Assembly: GCF_001274775.1 (NCBI RefSeq)
Contig: NZ_LGUE01000008.1
Location: forward strand, 187,941-251,940
Direction: 5' to 3'
Origin: Rossellomorea marisflavi
Lineage (GTDB): Bacteria > Bacillota > Bacilli > Bacillales > Bacillaceae_B
DNA length: 64,000 nt
This document shows, piece after piece, positions 55,801 through 64,000 of this stretch (the stretch's first letter is position 1; each line of letters begins with the position of its first letter). Under the pieces are notes generated by a model, which was not told the origin of the DNA, made no database searches, and saw only the letters and a list, made by a program, of their open reading frames with translations. The position numbers and the translations under genes are program-made.

Positions 55801-57300
55801 CTATGATTTTACCGAACCGCTCCCGACTACTTTTTTAACGGCCGCGTCCATTCCTTCGATCAGGATCGTCTCGATATGAGCAGCCACCTGTTCTGCTAGC
55901 CCCTCCAACGCATCAAGATCTTCTCCCCAGATGTCCTCACAGCTGAGGATGGAACGGACGGCAGAAAGGATGGTGATCCGGCCTTCTTCAATTGCTTGCC
56001 ACGTGTCAAGAAGGAGGGTGTTTACTACCGAGTTTTCCCGCGTCTCATACTCTTCCCCGCCTCTTTCGGCTATCAGCCCTTTTTCCGTGATGCGAACCGG
56101 CTTATAGTATACGAGCAGGGCAGCAAGTGCGAGGACCAATGTTTCAGGAAGTTCCCCACGAACGGCATGGGTCTTCAGGCGTGGCAAAAGCCTCGATGTG
56201 TATTTAAAAAATGAGTTCATGCCGATATCGAGTAGGAAATGCTTATTATAAGGGTTCAAGAAGCGGTCCACGACTCCTGACGTAAACTCCTTCTTGACTT
56301 CTTCTTCCATTGGAAGCGCGTCCTGGATGTCCAGGAATCCCTGCTCGACGAAGGAACGAAGGGAAGGGGTGGTCATCACATCCAGGACTGTGTCGGCCCC
56401 CGCCAGATATCCGACGGGTGTCATGAGGGTATGGGGACCGTTGAGGAGTCCCACCTTCAGGTCCCGCTGTTCCTGCACTCCGCCCCACTTCACATTGAGG
56501 CCGGCTTCGTGGAGGGGGAAGATTTCCTTGAATCGTTCATCCCCTTCGATGGCGAATAGGTGATAGGGTTCGCCTACCGTGATGAGCTCATCCTCATAGC
56601 CGAGGCGTTCTCGGTATTCTGATTCCTGACCCCGTGGGAACCCGGTGACGATCCGGTCGACCAGCGTGTCACAGAATACATTCGAGTGGTCAAGCCATTC
56701 GAAGAAGGCCTCAGAATATCCCCAGTCTTCCGCTACCTTGTGTACGATGGATTTCAGCTTCTTGCCATTCTCTTCGATTAATTCACACGGCAGGATGTAT
56801 AACCCTTTATCCCCTGCTCCCTCGTAATACGTGAACCGGTGGTGCAGGAGGGCCGCAAGCTTCCCGGGATACGAAAGGGGCGAAGCATCACCGTCGTATG
56901 CCTCCTCCTGATAGACGATGCCGGCTTCTGTCGTATTGGAGACGATGATCTGGAGGTCGGCAGATTCCACCGCCCGCTTCATGGCAGGCCATTCGGAATA
57001 GGGGTTGATGCCCCCGCTGATGGACGAGATGACTTCATAATAATCCACGGTCTCCCCATTCTTGCGCCCCCTCAAGACCGCCGTGTACAGATAATCCTGC
57101 GCGGCGAGCTTCGGCAGCACCTTTCCGTGGGGCGTCGGCTGCACTGCGATGACGGATCCGTTGAAGACGCCCTGTTTGTTCATTTCCTGGATCATCCAAT
57201 CGATGAACCCCCTGAGGAAATTCCCTTCCCCGATCTGCAGGACCTTGGCCGGAAGATGCTGATAGGATGTGCTGTTCGGTACTTCTTTACTAAGCTTCAT
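55801..57300 (-). CDS. uxaB: Tagaturonate reductase (altronate oxidoreductase)
   Basis: NADH-dependent reduction of tagaturonate to altronate in galacturonate breakdown. 499 residues of the mannitol-dehydrogenase family: VLQIGEGNFLRGFIDWMI near 20, IIVSNTTEAGIVY, DRIVTGFPRGQ, and the catalytic-lysine region VGLLNGPHTLMTPVGYLAG. AAAGGGAGG precedes the ATG; it follows uxaA by 14 bases. Confidence 0.94.
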   Translation of the reverse strand: MKLSKEVPNSTSYQHLPAKVLQIGEGNFLRGFIDWMIQEMNKQGVFNGSVIAVQPTPHGKVLPKLAAQDYLYTAVLRGRKNGETVDYYEVISSISGGINPYSEWPAMKRAVESADLQIIVSNTTEAGIVYQEEAYDGDASPLSYPGKLAALLHHRFTYYEGAGDKGLYILPCELIEENGKKLKSIVHKVAEDWGYSEAFFEWLDHSNVFCDTLVDRIVTGFPRGQESEYRERLGYEDELITVGEPYHLFAIEGDERFKEIFPLHEAGLNVKWGGVQEQRDLKVGLLNGPHTLMTPVGYLAGADTVLDVMTTPSLRSFVEQGFLDIQDALPMEEEVKKEFTSGVVDRFLNPYNKHFLLDIGMNSFFKYTSRLLPRLKTHAVRGELPETLVLALAALLVYYKPVRITEKGLIAERGGEEYETRENSVVNTLLLDTWQAIEEGRITILSAVRSILSCEDIWGEDLDALEGLAEQVAAHIETILIEGMDAAVKKVVGSGSVKS

Positions 57301-57314
57301 ACAAAATCCTCCCT

Positions 57315-58808
57315 TTACAGCGTGACGCCGTCTTTGAAAATGGAAATCTCCTTGAATCCCAGTCGTTCATTATGGGTGCGTGCTTCCCCCGATGCGAGGG
57401 TCGTGATGTAATCAAAGAACTCATTGGCGAGCTCTTCCTTTCCCCTTCCTTCGATGAGCTGTCCTGCATTGAAATCGATCCAATTGGTCTTCTTCTGGGC
57501 CAGAGCTGAGTTGGTTGAGATCTTCACCGTAGGTACAGGACCTCCGAACGGGGTTCCCCGCCCCGTGGTGAATAGGACAATATGAGCGCCCGCAGCCGTG
57601 AGGGCGGTGACGGAGACGAGGTCATTCCCCGGGCCTTGGACGAGATGAAGGCCTTCACCTTTCGTGCGGTCACCGTAGGCAAGGACGTCGGCAATCTCCC
57701 CGAACCCGCCTTTTTGGATGTTTCCTAGGGACTTTTCTTCAAGGGTCGTGATCCCGCCTTTTTTATTCCCCGGAGATGGATTCTCATAGACGTTCTGTCC
57801 GTGCTTCAGGAAATATTCCTTGAAGTCATTGACGAGGTCGACGATCTTCTCAAATACCCCTTCATCCTTGGCCCGGCTCATGAGGATCTCTTCCGCCCCG
57901 AACATCTCGGGTACTTCCGTCAGGATCGTGGTTCCTCCTTCCGAGATGAGCCTGTCGGAAAATGCTCCGACGAGCGGGTTCCCGGTAATGCCGGAGAAGC
58001 CGTCCGATCCACCGCATTTCAATCCTACCTTCAACTTTGAAAGGGGTACTTCCTGACGTTTGAATGTCTTTGCATAGTCGGCAAGCTCTTCGATGAGTTC
58101 GAGAGATTCGGAGATTTCATCATCGGCACTCTGGACCTCGATGAACTTCACCCTCCGTGGGTCATAATCGCCGATCACCTTCTTGAATTCTTCAATGTAA
58201 TTATTCTCGCAGCCAAGACCCATGACGAGAATACCCGCAGCATTTGAATGATGGACGAGGCCGCTCAGGATCTTCTGAGTGTTATGAAGATCATCCCCAA
58301 GCTGGGAACACCCGAAGAGATGAGAAAAGCTGTGCACCCCGTCGATGCCTTCGAATTGATCACTGGCCATCTTTGCCACCATTTCTGCAGTCTTGTTGAT
58401 GCAGCCAACCGTGTTGATGATCCAGATTTCATTGCGGATCCCGACTTCCCCGTTTTCCCTGATGTATCCTTGAAAGGTTTTGGTCGACGGCTTCGGAACG
58501 ATCTTGTCATCTGTGGGCTTGTAGTCATACTGAAGCGTCCCTTTGAGATTGGTCACCACATTGTGAGTATGGATCCACTCGCCCCGGTCGATTGGCTCTG
58601 ACGCCCTCCCGATCGGCATGCCGAACTTGATAACGTTTTCATTTTCCTGTATCGGTTCCCTGGCAATCTTATGTCCGGCCGGTACGTCTTCCCTCAGGAT
58701 GACTTCCCTGTCACCATCCACCACGCGTTCCCCTGCTTCGAAATCCCTCAGTGCAATCAGGACATTGTCCCGTTCATGAATGACGATCGTTGAACTGTTC
58801 AATCCCAT
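57315..58808 (-). CDS. uxaA: Altronate dehydratase
   Basis: Dehydrates altronate to 2-keto-3-deoxygluconate. 497 residues with the N-terminal SAF domain (1-90, VLIALRDFEAGERV, VPAGHKIA) and the C-terminal lyase domain (GIRNEIWIINTVGCINKTAEMVA, FSHLFGCSQLGDDLHNTQ, GLGCENNYIEEF, KCGGSDGFSGITGNP). Conserved cysteines and histidines for the metal site are present. First gene of the unit, under promoter and operator at 58830-58875. Confidence 0.95.
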   Translation of the reverse strand: MGLNSSTIVIHERDNVLIALRDFEAGERVVDGDREVILREDVPAGHKIAREPIQENENVIKFGMPIGRASEPIDRGEWIHTHNVVTNLKGTLQYDYKPTDDKIVPKPSTKTFQGYIRENGEVGIRNEIWIINTVGCINKTAEMVAKMASDQFEGIDGVHSFSHLFGCSQLGDDLHNTQKILSGLVHHSNAAGILVMGLGCENNYIEEFKKVIGDYDPRRVKFIEVQSADDEISESLELIEELADYAKTFKRQEVPLSKLKVGLKCGGSDGFSGITGNPLVGAFSDRLISEGGTTILTEVPEMFGAEEILMSRAKDEGVFEKIVDLVNDFKEYFLKHGQNVYENPSPGNKKGGITTLEEKSLGNIQKGGFGEIADVLAYGDRTKGEGLHLVQGPGNDLVSVTALTAAGAHIVLFTTGRGTPFGGPVPTVKISTNSALAQKKTNWIDFNAGQLIEGRGKEELANEFFDYITTLASGEARTHNERLGFKEISIFKDGVTL

Positions 58809-58821
58809 CTTCCCCCTCTTC

Positions 58822-58851
58822 TTGACAAAATAACAACGTTGTTATTATCAT
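58822..58851 (+). promoter_or_regulatory. Promoter of the LacI-family gene
   Basis: -35 TTGACA (58822-58827), 18-bp spacer containing the palindrome, -10 TATCAT (58846-58851). Confidence 0.6.
58830..58845. promoter_or_regulatory. LacI-type operator between uxaA and its regulator
   Basis: ATAACAACGTTGTTAT is a perfect 16-bp palindrome. It lies one base downstream of the uxaA -10 and inside the spacer of the plus-strand promoter, so one bound repressor could silence both directions. Confidence 0.8.
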
Positions 58852-58875
58852 AGTATCATTCCTTTTTTCTGTCAA
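58847..58875 (-). promoter_or_regulatory. Sigma-A promoter of uxaA-uxaB
   Basis: -35 TTGACA (58875-58870), 17-bp spacer, -10 TATGAT (58852-58847). Confidence 0.8.
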
Positions 58876-58939
58876 TGAAGAGTTGTATCGGCAACGGACA
58901 GAGAGATATAATGAAATCATCACAGTGCTGGAGGTTACC

Positions 58940-59923
58940 ATGGGAGTCACAATCAAAGACATAGCAAAAGCGGCAGGGGTGAGTTTTTCCACCGTATCAA
59001 AAGCATTACGGGACAGCCCTCTCGTCAAGGAACCGACGAAAAAGCGGATCACCGACATCGCCATGGAGCTCGGTTATCAGCCGAATGCAGCGGCGAGAAG
59101 CTTGGTTTCGAAAAAATCTCACACCATCGGTATCATCTGGCCGACCATCGAAGGGACCGCCCACTCTTCCCTGATCACACGCCTGAATACACAGCTTGAA
59201 CAGCTCTCATATACGACCCTGATTTCCATTAATGAAAAGGAATTCGCCATCAATCTTTTCAACCGCTATCAGGTCGATGCCATCCTTTGCTTTGATGACA
59301 ATCCGGAGCGACTAACTGATACCTCATCGGCCGTTCCTGTCGTCTCGTACGGGATCGCCGATAAAGGGAGCTCCTCTCCGGTCGTAGACGTTCAGCGGAA
59401 AAAGGCCGTCTACATGGCGACCAATTATCTTTCTTCCATAGGGCATCGGTTTATCAGCTATATCGGCGCACTGAATAATCCGATTCAGGATGAAAAAGCA
59501 AAGGGCTTCAAACTGGCGGCAGAAGGACTGGGCCTCCCCGGTTTCACACATCAGATCGTGGAGGTTCAAAAGCTTGATCCGTACGATGGGTACATCGCGG
59601 CTAAGGAAGTCCTCGAGAGCGGCGAACGACCGACAGCGATCATCAGCGGGAGTCATGATCTATCCAAGGGGATCCTTAGGGCTGCAGGGGAGTGCGGGAT
59701 CAAGGTTCCGGATGACCTCTCCATCATCAGCTACGACAACCTTCCCGACGATAGCGACACCCCCATCCCCCTTTCAACGGTCGGTGTCCCCATGGATCAC
59801 ATCACATTACGCTTGACAGATGTCCTGATGGATGTCATCAATGAAGATGATATAGAAAAGGTCCTATTCCTGGAACCTGAGCTCAAAGTGACGGATTCAT
59901 GCCGTCCACCATCCAACCATTAG
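58940..59923 (+). CDS. LacI-family regulator of the galacturonate module
   Basis: Probable repressor (KdgR/ExuR-like) released by a hexuronate intermediate. 327 residues; MGVTIKDIAKAAGVSFSTVSKALRDSPLV is the LacI HTH, followed by the hinge NAAARSLVSKKS and a periplasmic-binding-type sensor domain (SHTIGIIWPTIEG, PTAIISGSHDLSKGILRAAGECGIKVPDDLSIISYDN). The ATG at 58940 with GGAGG five bases upstream is preferred over an upstream in-frame start. Divergent from uxaA and 11 bases before the esterase gene. Confidence 0.92.
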   Translation: MGVTIKDIAKAAGVSFSTVSKALRDSPLVKEPTKKRITDIAMELGYQPNAAARSLVSKKSHTIGIIWPTIEGTAHSSLITRLNTQLEQLSYTTLISINEKEFAINLFNRYQVDAILCFDDNPERLTDTSSAVPVVSYGIADKGSSSPVVDVQRKKAVYMATNYLSSIGHRFISYIGALNNPIQDEKAKGFKLAAEGLGLPGFTHQIVEVQKLDPYDGYIAAKEVLESGERPTAIISGSHDLSKGILRAAGECGIKVPDDLSIISYDNLPDDSDTPIPLSTVGVPMDHITLRLTDVLMDVINEDDIEKVLFLEPELKVTDSCRPPSNH

Positions 59924-59934
59924 GAGGAGAAACC

Positions 59935-60600
59935 ATGTCATTTTCCATTTTTCTTGCAGGTGATTCAACTGTAGCGGACTATCCTGAAACTTCTGCTCCA
60001 CAAGCCGGTTGGGGGCAAACATTCCCGGCCTTTCTGGATCCGAGCATCTCGGTCCGGAATCATGCCGCTAACGGGCGCAGTTCCAAAAGCTTCATCGACG
60101 AAGGAAGGCTGGATGCGATCAGAGATGAGATCGCTGAAGGGGATTATCTCTTCATCCAGTTCGGTCACAACGACAGCAAGCAGGATGAGCGATTCACGGA
60201 TCCTTTTACCACCTATAAGGAGCATCTGCTCCGCTATATCGAAACCGCAAGAGAAAAGAAAGCGCATCCGCTCCTGATTACGCCAGTGGCGAGAAGGAAG
60301 TTCGGAAGCGATGGCACGGTGCTGGATACCCACGGGGATTACCCTGAAGCGATGAAGGAGCTTGCACGGGAACAATCGGTCCCTGTCATCGACCTTCACA
60401 AAAGGAGCTTGAAGCTCCTGGATACATTGGGTCCGATCCGGTCCAAAGCGCTCTATATGTGGATAGACCCGCATCCTAATTTCCCAGACGGAGCCATGGA
60501 TAATACTCATTTTAATGAAGACGGAGCGCATGAAATCGCCGCGATCGTAAAGAAAGAACTTGAAGGAGTCGTGCCAGAACTGACTCCGATCATGAAATAA
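59935..60600 (+). CDS. Rhamnogalacturonan acetylesterase (SGNH hydrolase)
   Basis: Removes acetyl groups from pectin fragments. 221 residues, no signal peptide, so it probably acts on imported oligosaccharides. Block I FLAGDSTVADYPE (Ser nucleophile), block III FIQFGHNDSKQDERFTDP, and the Asp/His pair in MDNTHFNEDGAHEIA match the YesT/RhgT family. AGGAGGAG precedes the ATG; it is co-transcribed with the LacI regulator, which ties it to the uxa genes. Confidence 0.9.
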   Translation: MSFSIFLAGDSTVADYPETSAPQAGWGQTFPAFLDPSISVRNHAANGRSSKSFIDEGRLDAIRDEIAEGDYLFIQFGHNDSKQDERFTDPFTTYKEHLLRYIETAREKKAHPLLITPVARRKFGSDGTVLDTHGDYPEAMKELAREQSVPVIDLHKRSLKLLDTLGPIRSKALYMWIDPHPNFPDGAMDNTHFNEDGAHEIAAIVKKELEGVVPELTPIMK

Positions 60601-60606
60601 ATCATC

Positions 60607-60642
60607 AAAAGCCCGGTCCCTACGTAAAGGGACCGGGCTTTT
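60607..60642. terminator. Bidirectional terminator between esterase and zagA
   Basis: AAAAGCCCGGTCCC / GGGACCGGGCTTTT, perfect 14-bp stem with A and T runs. Confidence 0.95.
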
Positions 60643-61821
60643 TCATTCAGGATGGAAAGAGGGAATCGGATCATCGAATTCTTTCCAGTTCGTCCCCATT
60701 TCTTCCTCTGTGAGGAGGCAACGATCCAAGGAACCCTCGATCTGATGACGGTCCATATTCATACCGATCATGACGAGCTCGGTCATGCGATCCCCGTATT
60801 CTGGATCCCACTTTTCCTTGAGCTCGGTTTCCTCTTCAAGAAGCTCACGGATCTCGCCTTCTGGATAGGTCGCCATCCATGGGCCAGCCCCTTGGATCAT
60901 GATGGATGGACCCGCTTGTGAAAGAAGGCCGGCAGTATCGTTGCGGCTTGCAAGCCAGAAGAAGCCCTTTGCCCTTACAACCTCTTCCGGCCACCCTTCA
61001 AGCCATTCCATGAAGCGACCAGGGTGGAACGGCCTCACCCGCCTATAGACAAAGGACGAAATGTTGTATTCATCCGTTTCAGGGACATGCTCTTCCTGTA
61101 GCTCCTTGATCCACCCTGCACTTTGGCTGGCGGCTTCGAATTGGAATGAATGTGTGTTCAATACCTCTTCAAGGTCGACCCTGGCATGGCTGGATTCGAT
61201 GATCCTGGCATCTGCATTGAGCTTCCTCAGGACCGCCCTTAGCTCATTGACAGACTCCTCCGCAACCAGATCGGTTTTGTTCAAGAGGATGACGTTGGCA
61301 AACTCGATTTGATCGATCAGCAGGTCGACGATCTCCCTTTCATCCGTCTCGTCTGCTGCCTGACTTCGATCGAGCAGCGTCTCCCCACTGGCAAAGTCGT
61401 CCCAGAAACGGTTGGCATCAACCACCGTCACCATCGTATCCAGTCTTGTTTTCCCCACTAGATCGACGCCGGTCGCTTCATCGGCATACGTGAAGGTCTG
61501 GGCGACAGGCACCGGCTCGGAGATACCAGAAGACTCGATGACGATATAGTCAATGTCCCCTTGTTCCACAAGGCGATCGACTTCGATGAGAAGGTCTTCT
61601 CGCAACGTGCAACAGATGCATCCATTCTGAAGCTCCACAAGTTTTTCATCGGTCCGGGTGAAGCCCTCTTTCTTCACAAGGGAGGCATCAATATTCACCT
61701 CGCTCATATCATTGACGATGACGGCGATCTTCCTCCCCTCCCTGTTGTGGAGAATGTGGTTCAATAATGTCGTTTTTCCTGATCCTAAATAGCCGCTCAA
61801 TACAGTTACTGGTATTCTCAA
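60643..61821 (-). CDS. zagA: COG0523 GTPase, zinc metallochaperone ZagA (YciC-like)
   Basis: GTP-dependent zinc chaperone induced under zinc starvation. 392 residues; P-loop [18 protein letters not shown], the metal motif [13 protein letters not shown] near 67-79, [15 protein letters not shown], and the guanine motif NKTD; the C-terminal CobW domain ends SFHPE. The start is TTG eight bases after AAAAGGAG. It is 19 bases downstream of the flavoprotein gene, under the Zur box at 63000-63014. Confidence 0.92.
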   Translation of the reverse strand: MRIPVTVLSGYLGSGKTTLLNHILHNREGRKIAVIVNDMSEVNIDASLVKKEGFTRTDEKLVELQNGCICCTLREDLLIEVDRLVEQGDIDYIVIESSGISEPVPVAQTFTYADEATGVDLVGKTRLDTMVTVVDANRFWDDFASGETLLDRSQAADETDEREIVDLLIDQIEFANVILLNKTDLVAEESVNELRAVLRKLNADARIIESSHARVDLEEVLNTHSFQFEAASQSAGWIKELQEEHVPETDEYNISSFVYRRVRPFHPGRFMEWLEGWPEEVVRAKGFFWLASRNDTAGLLSQAGPSIMIQGAGPWMATYPEGEIRELLEEETELKEKWDPEYGDRMTELVMIGMNMDRHQIEGSLDRCLLTEEEMGTNWKEFDDPIPSFHPE

Positions 61822-61840
61822 TGGTCTCTCTCCTTTTCAT

Positions 61841-62983
61841 TTATATACTTCTGATGATCCGTTCTGCTGCTTTCCTCGCTCCTGCAATATTCCTGGCAAC
61901 TGGACCGATCTCCAGTTCGGCCAGTGGTCCGGATACATAAAGATGATCGCACCATTCCAAGTGCTCGTTGACGATGGGGAATCCGCACTGTGCACATACC
62001 AGCCCTTCCTTCCTCACCAGTTCACGGACCCACTCCGTTTTCATTATCTTTGGGCAAAATCCCGTTGCCAGCAACAGCGTTTTCCCTTCCCACCGGGAGT
62101 GCTTCAAGGAAAGGGAAAGGGTCGATCCTTCCACCCCGCTTCCTTCCAATTCATCCTGGATGAATCGGTACGCACCACGGTCCTCCAGCCTCCTTAACCT
62201 GTTCCTGAGCTCGCTTGTCACTGACCCGCGATGACGTGCATCATGAATGGCTTGCCTCCTTTTTTTGTACGAAGAAAGTGAGTGGAATCCTCTCAAAAAC
62301 TTAGGACCGAGCCAGCCCGGATCACTGTCGAAATCATGGACCCGATAGGGATGCCTGCTGATTTGAACCACTCTCCCAGGATGCTCCCGAGAAAGCTTGA
62401 TCACCAGATGGGCTGCTGTGATTCCGCCTCCCACTACGGCGATATCAGGAGTGATCAGTGGGAGATTCTCTTGAAAGATATGCCCTACTTGGGTCGGCCG
62501 ATTCTCTCGCAACTCCTCGGCCCACTCGGGGACGCTGAGCCTTTCATTCATCCCGGTGGCAATCACCAGATTCTTGCCTTCAACTGATCCCGAATCAGTT
62601 TCCACCACCCAGTGGTTACCCGACTTCGTGACCCCTTGTACCCTCCCTTGCTGCCACCTCTCTTGCAAACCGATGCTGGTGAAAATGGCTTCACTGTGAT
62701 GGTTGAAGAAATCAAGACCCGGCCTTTTGTATTTCCCATAAAAGACATCGGATCCCCCATCATTGAAGTAATGGAGGCTGAACGGATGAATATCACAATG
62801 ATGGACGGATGGTGATCTTAAAAACGGCATGGCAATCCTTGATGTGAGGTCCTTCCACTTTTCGATGGGCCCCTTATGAGGATCTATAATACAGATTTGA
62901 CTCGCAGGAATACCTTTGGCCTTAATCAGATAGGTTGCGATGGTGCACCCGTGGATGCCGCCCCCTGCAATGACCCATTCCAC
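61841..62983 (-). CDS. FAD/NAD(P)-binding oxidoreductase in the Zur operon
   Basis: Flavoprotein of 380 residues resembling lysine/ornithine N-monooxygenase-like pyridine nucleotide oxidoreductases. FAD site VEWVIAGGGIHGCTIATYLI at the N-terminus, NAD(P) site ITPDIAVVGGGITAAHLVIKL near 160, and LLLATGF near 300. Substrate unknown. The start is the GTG at 62983, eight bases after AAGGAG; a longer frame to 63175 has no ribosome site and would cross the Zur box. First gene of the Zur-controlled unit with zagA. Confidence 0.82.
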   Translation of the reverse strand: MEWVIAGGGIHGCTIATYLIKAKGIPASQICIIDPHKGPIEKWKDLTSRIAMPFLRSPSVHHCDIHPFSLHYFNDGGSDVFYGKYKRPGLDFFNHHSEAIFTSIGLQERWQQGRVQGVTKSGNHWVVETDSGSVEGKNLVIATGMNERLSVPEWAEELRENRPTQVGHIFQENLPLITPDIAVVGGGITAAHLVIKLSREHPGRVVQISRHPYRVHDFDSDPGWLGPKFLRGFHSLSSYKKRRQAIHDARHRGSVTSELRNRLRRLEDRGAYRFIQDELEGSGVEGSTLSLSLKHSRWEGKTLLLATGFCPKIMKTEWVRELVRKEGLVCAQCGFPIVNEHLEWCDHLYVSGPLAELEIGPVARNIAGARKAAERIIRSI

Positions 62984-62999
62984 CTTACCCACTCCTTTT

Positions 63000-63014
63000 T
63001 CGTAATAATTACGA
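63000..63014. promoter_or_regulatory. Zur box
   Basis: TCGTAATAATTACGA matches the B. subtilis Zur operator (TCGTAATNATTACGA) at every defined position and is palindromic. It lies 16 bases before the flavoprotein start, overlapping the promoter or transcription start. Confidence 0.9.
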
Positions 63015-63030
63015 TTTATAAACCATTTGA

Positions 63031-63059
63031 TACCCCGACCTCCCATCAAGGCCGGGGTA
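63031..63059 (-). terminator. Hairpin after the TIGR03943 gene
   Basis: TACCCCG / CGGGGTA stem; the T run is poor, so partial read-through into the Zur unit is possible. Confidence 0.5.
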
Positions 63060-63062
63060 CCG

Positions 63063-63953
63063 TCATTCGACTTTGATATAAAATTCTTCCACATACGGGT
63101 TTTCAGGCGGTTCCACCTTTTTAAAGACGGGATGCTTGATGACCGGCATCGCCATCCCATTGAATTCTGCCTCATCCAATATCCCGCTCACTTGCACCCA
63201 TGTGTCGGGTTCGAGGGCTGCGAGCTCTTCACTTCTTGAAAGGATCCCGTAAACGGAAGCATCCGCGACACAGCACGTCACCGTGAAACGTGATATGACC
63301 ACTTCATTCTTTGAAAATCCTTCGTCTTTGTAAATGAAGCCCGTAAGCTGGATTTCTTTCCCGATTGAAGAGTCGAGCTGTTCATCGACGACGCTGAGCG
63401 TCTGGATGTATTGTTCATCCCTTACGATGATTTTTTCCTTCTGTTTGATCACGTCTTTCAATTTCTCATAATCCTTCTCCAAGGGAAACGTCCCGACGGG
63501 ATCCAAACTCGCTTCTCCTCCGTGGACCGCTTCGACCGCTTTCCCACTCGATCTTTCGCCCTCATGAGGAGTCAACGTGAATAGCCCATTCCCCACCTTC
63601 ACTCCTCGCTTGGCAGCCACGGACCCGTCCAGAAGTTGATCGGGAAGCAAGAAACCTGTGACCAATGGGAGAACAAACAGTGAGTACACCACGACGGGGC
63701 GCACCACCCCCCTTGGCACCTCATGGGCTTCACAGCCGCATTGACCCTTGGTATGGAATCCTGAGGTCCCCCGGATGATTTGAACCGCACCCAGAAGGAA
63801 GAAGACGCCTAACGCAAAATATAAATAACCATGCATCTTCGGTGCGACGAAGTTTTGAAGGTTGAATGTCAGAAGCAGCTTCAATAGGAGCAGGGCATAG
63901 CCGATCAATATCACCCCACGGATGTATGTATGGAACTGTTGGGTCGATTTCAT
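63063..63953 (-). CDS. TIGR03943-family membrane protein (YcgQ-like)
   Basis: 296 residues: N-terminal helices (GVILIGYALLLLKLLLTF, MHGYLYFALGVFFLLGAVQII), a cytosolic or extracytosolic loop FHTKGQCGCEAHEV with clustered Cys/His that could bind metal, a third helix (PVVVYSLFVLPLVTGFLL), and a C-terminal OB-like domain (IQLTGFIYKDEGFSKNEVVISRFTVTCCVADASVYGIL). Such proteins accompany YcgR-type (DUF318) permeases; the end of one appears upstream. AAGGAGG precedes the ATG. A role in metal handling is inferred from the Zur neighbour. Confidence 0.87.
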   Translation of the reverse strand: MKSTQQFHTYIRGVILIGYALLLLKLLLTFNLQNFVAPKMHGYLYFALGVFFLLGAVQIIRGTSGFHTKGQCGCEAHEVPRGVVRPVVVYSLFVLPLVTGFLLPDQLLDGSVAAKRGVKVGNGLFTLTPHEGERSSGKAVEAVHGGEASLDPVGTFPLEKDYEKLKDVIKQKEKIIVRDEQYIQTLSVVDEQLDSSIGKEIQLTGFIYKDEGFSKNEVVISRFTVTCCVADASVYGILSRSEELAALEPDTWVQVSGILDEAEFNGMAMPVIKHPVFKKVEPPENPYVEEFYIKVE

Positions 63954-63966
63954 GGTTCCACCTCCT

Positions 63967-64000
63967 TCACGTCAAGATACCAACCAGCATGGCACATGCA
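63967..64000 (-). CDS. Probable C-terminus of a YcgR-like permease, cut by window edge
   Basis: The last ten codons of a frame entering from the right read ACAMLVGILT then stop, hydrophobic as expected for the final helix of a DUF318 permease. The stop lies 13 bases before the TIGR03943 start. Too short for a firm call. Confidence 0.4.
   Translation of the reverse strand, partial: ACAMLVGILT

Noticed and set aside
62984-63175. 64-residue N-terminal extension of the flavoprotein
   Set aside because: It would translate through the Zur box and hairpin; no ribosome site; composition unlike protein.

Overview
The window comes from a spore-forming, flagellated member of the Bacillaceae. Gene order from about 17 to 55 kb closely follows the Bacillus subtilis ywq-ywp-flhOP-mbl-spoIIID-spoIIQ-spoIID-murAA-atp-upp-glyA-ywlGFED stretch. 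GC content is moderate, Shine-Dalgarno sequences are strong, and sporulation genes (spoIID, spoIIQ, spoIIID) and vegetative sigma-A promoters are easy to see. Structured intergenic repeats and a pectin-sugar module suggest an environmental or marine-type Bacillus (for example Rossellomorea-like); the genus is an inference. No tRNA, rRNA, CRISPR array, prophage or transposase gene was seen.

Layout: (1) 1-1.7 kb, start of a hut operon: hutP, a HutP-controlled terminator with evenly spaced NAG triplets, and hutH cut by the window edge. (2) 1.8-12.3 kb, an unknown small gene, a large secreted PIG-L-family deacetylase, then a five-gene operon: ROK repressor, ABC importer (lipoprotein, ATPase, fused permease) and an argininosuccinate-lyase-like enzyme. 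(3) 12.4-15.4 kb, a 49-residue ORF, a 42-residue membrane peptide behind a sigma-D-like promoter and a c-di-GMP-I-type riboswitch, and a YknW/YknX-like pair. (4) 15.5-22.3 kb, secreted alkaline phosphatase, SWIM protein plus SNF2 helicase (ywqB/ywqA), and ssbB. (5) 22.6-25.9 kb, ywpF followed by the most unusual part of the window: sinR, a convergent sinI preceded by a c-di-GMP-I riboswitch, a zinc-ribbon protein, an LPXTG-anchored surface protein, a second SinR-like regulator and a class D sortase. (6) 25.9-30.1 kb, fabZ, an EpuA-like protein, flhP, flhO, mbl, spoIIID. (7) 30.4-35.5 kb, a catabolite-controlled solute:cation symporter operon, spoIIQ, a VanZ-family gene, spoIID. (8) 36.5-51.6 kb, murAA, ywmB, ywzB, the complete F1Fo ATP synthase operon, UDP-GlcNAc 2-epimerase, upp, glyA, ywlG, rpiB. 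(9) 51.7-55.7 kb, a chemoreceptor, ywlE, a block of three direct and three inverted repeat units, mntP. (10) 55.8-60.6 kb, uxaB-uxaA with a divergent LacI regulator and a rhamnogalacturonan acetylesterase. (11) 60.6-64 kb, zagA and a flavoprotein under a perfect Zur box, then a TIGR03943-family gene.

The genes connect around lifestyle switching. Two putative c-di-GMP riboswitches, one on a sigma-D-type transcript and one on the SinR antagonist sinI, would couple c-di-GMP and motility status to SinR control. Next to them lie a sortase and its likely surface substrate under a shared operator-like motif. This assembly occupies the position where B. subtilis carries only a short sortase remnant (ywpE), and I consider it the best candidate for an undescribed system here.
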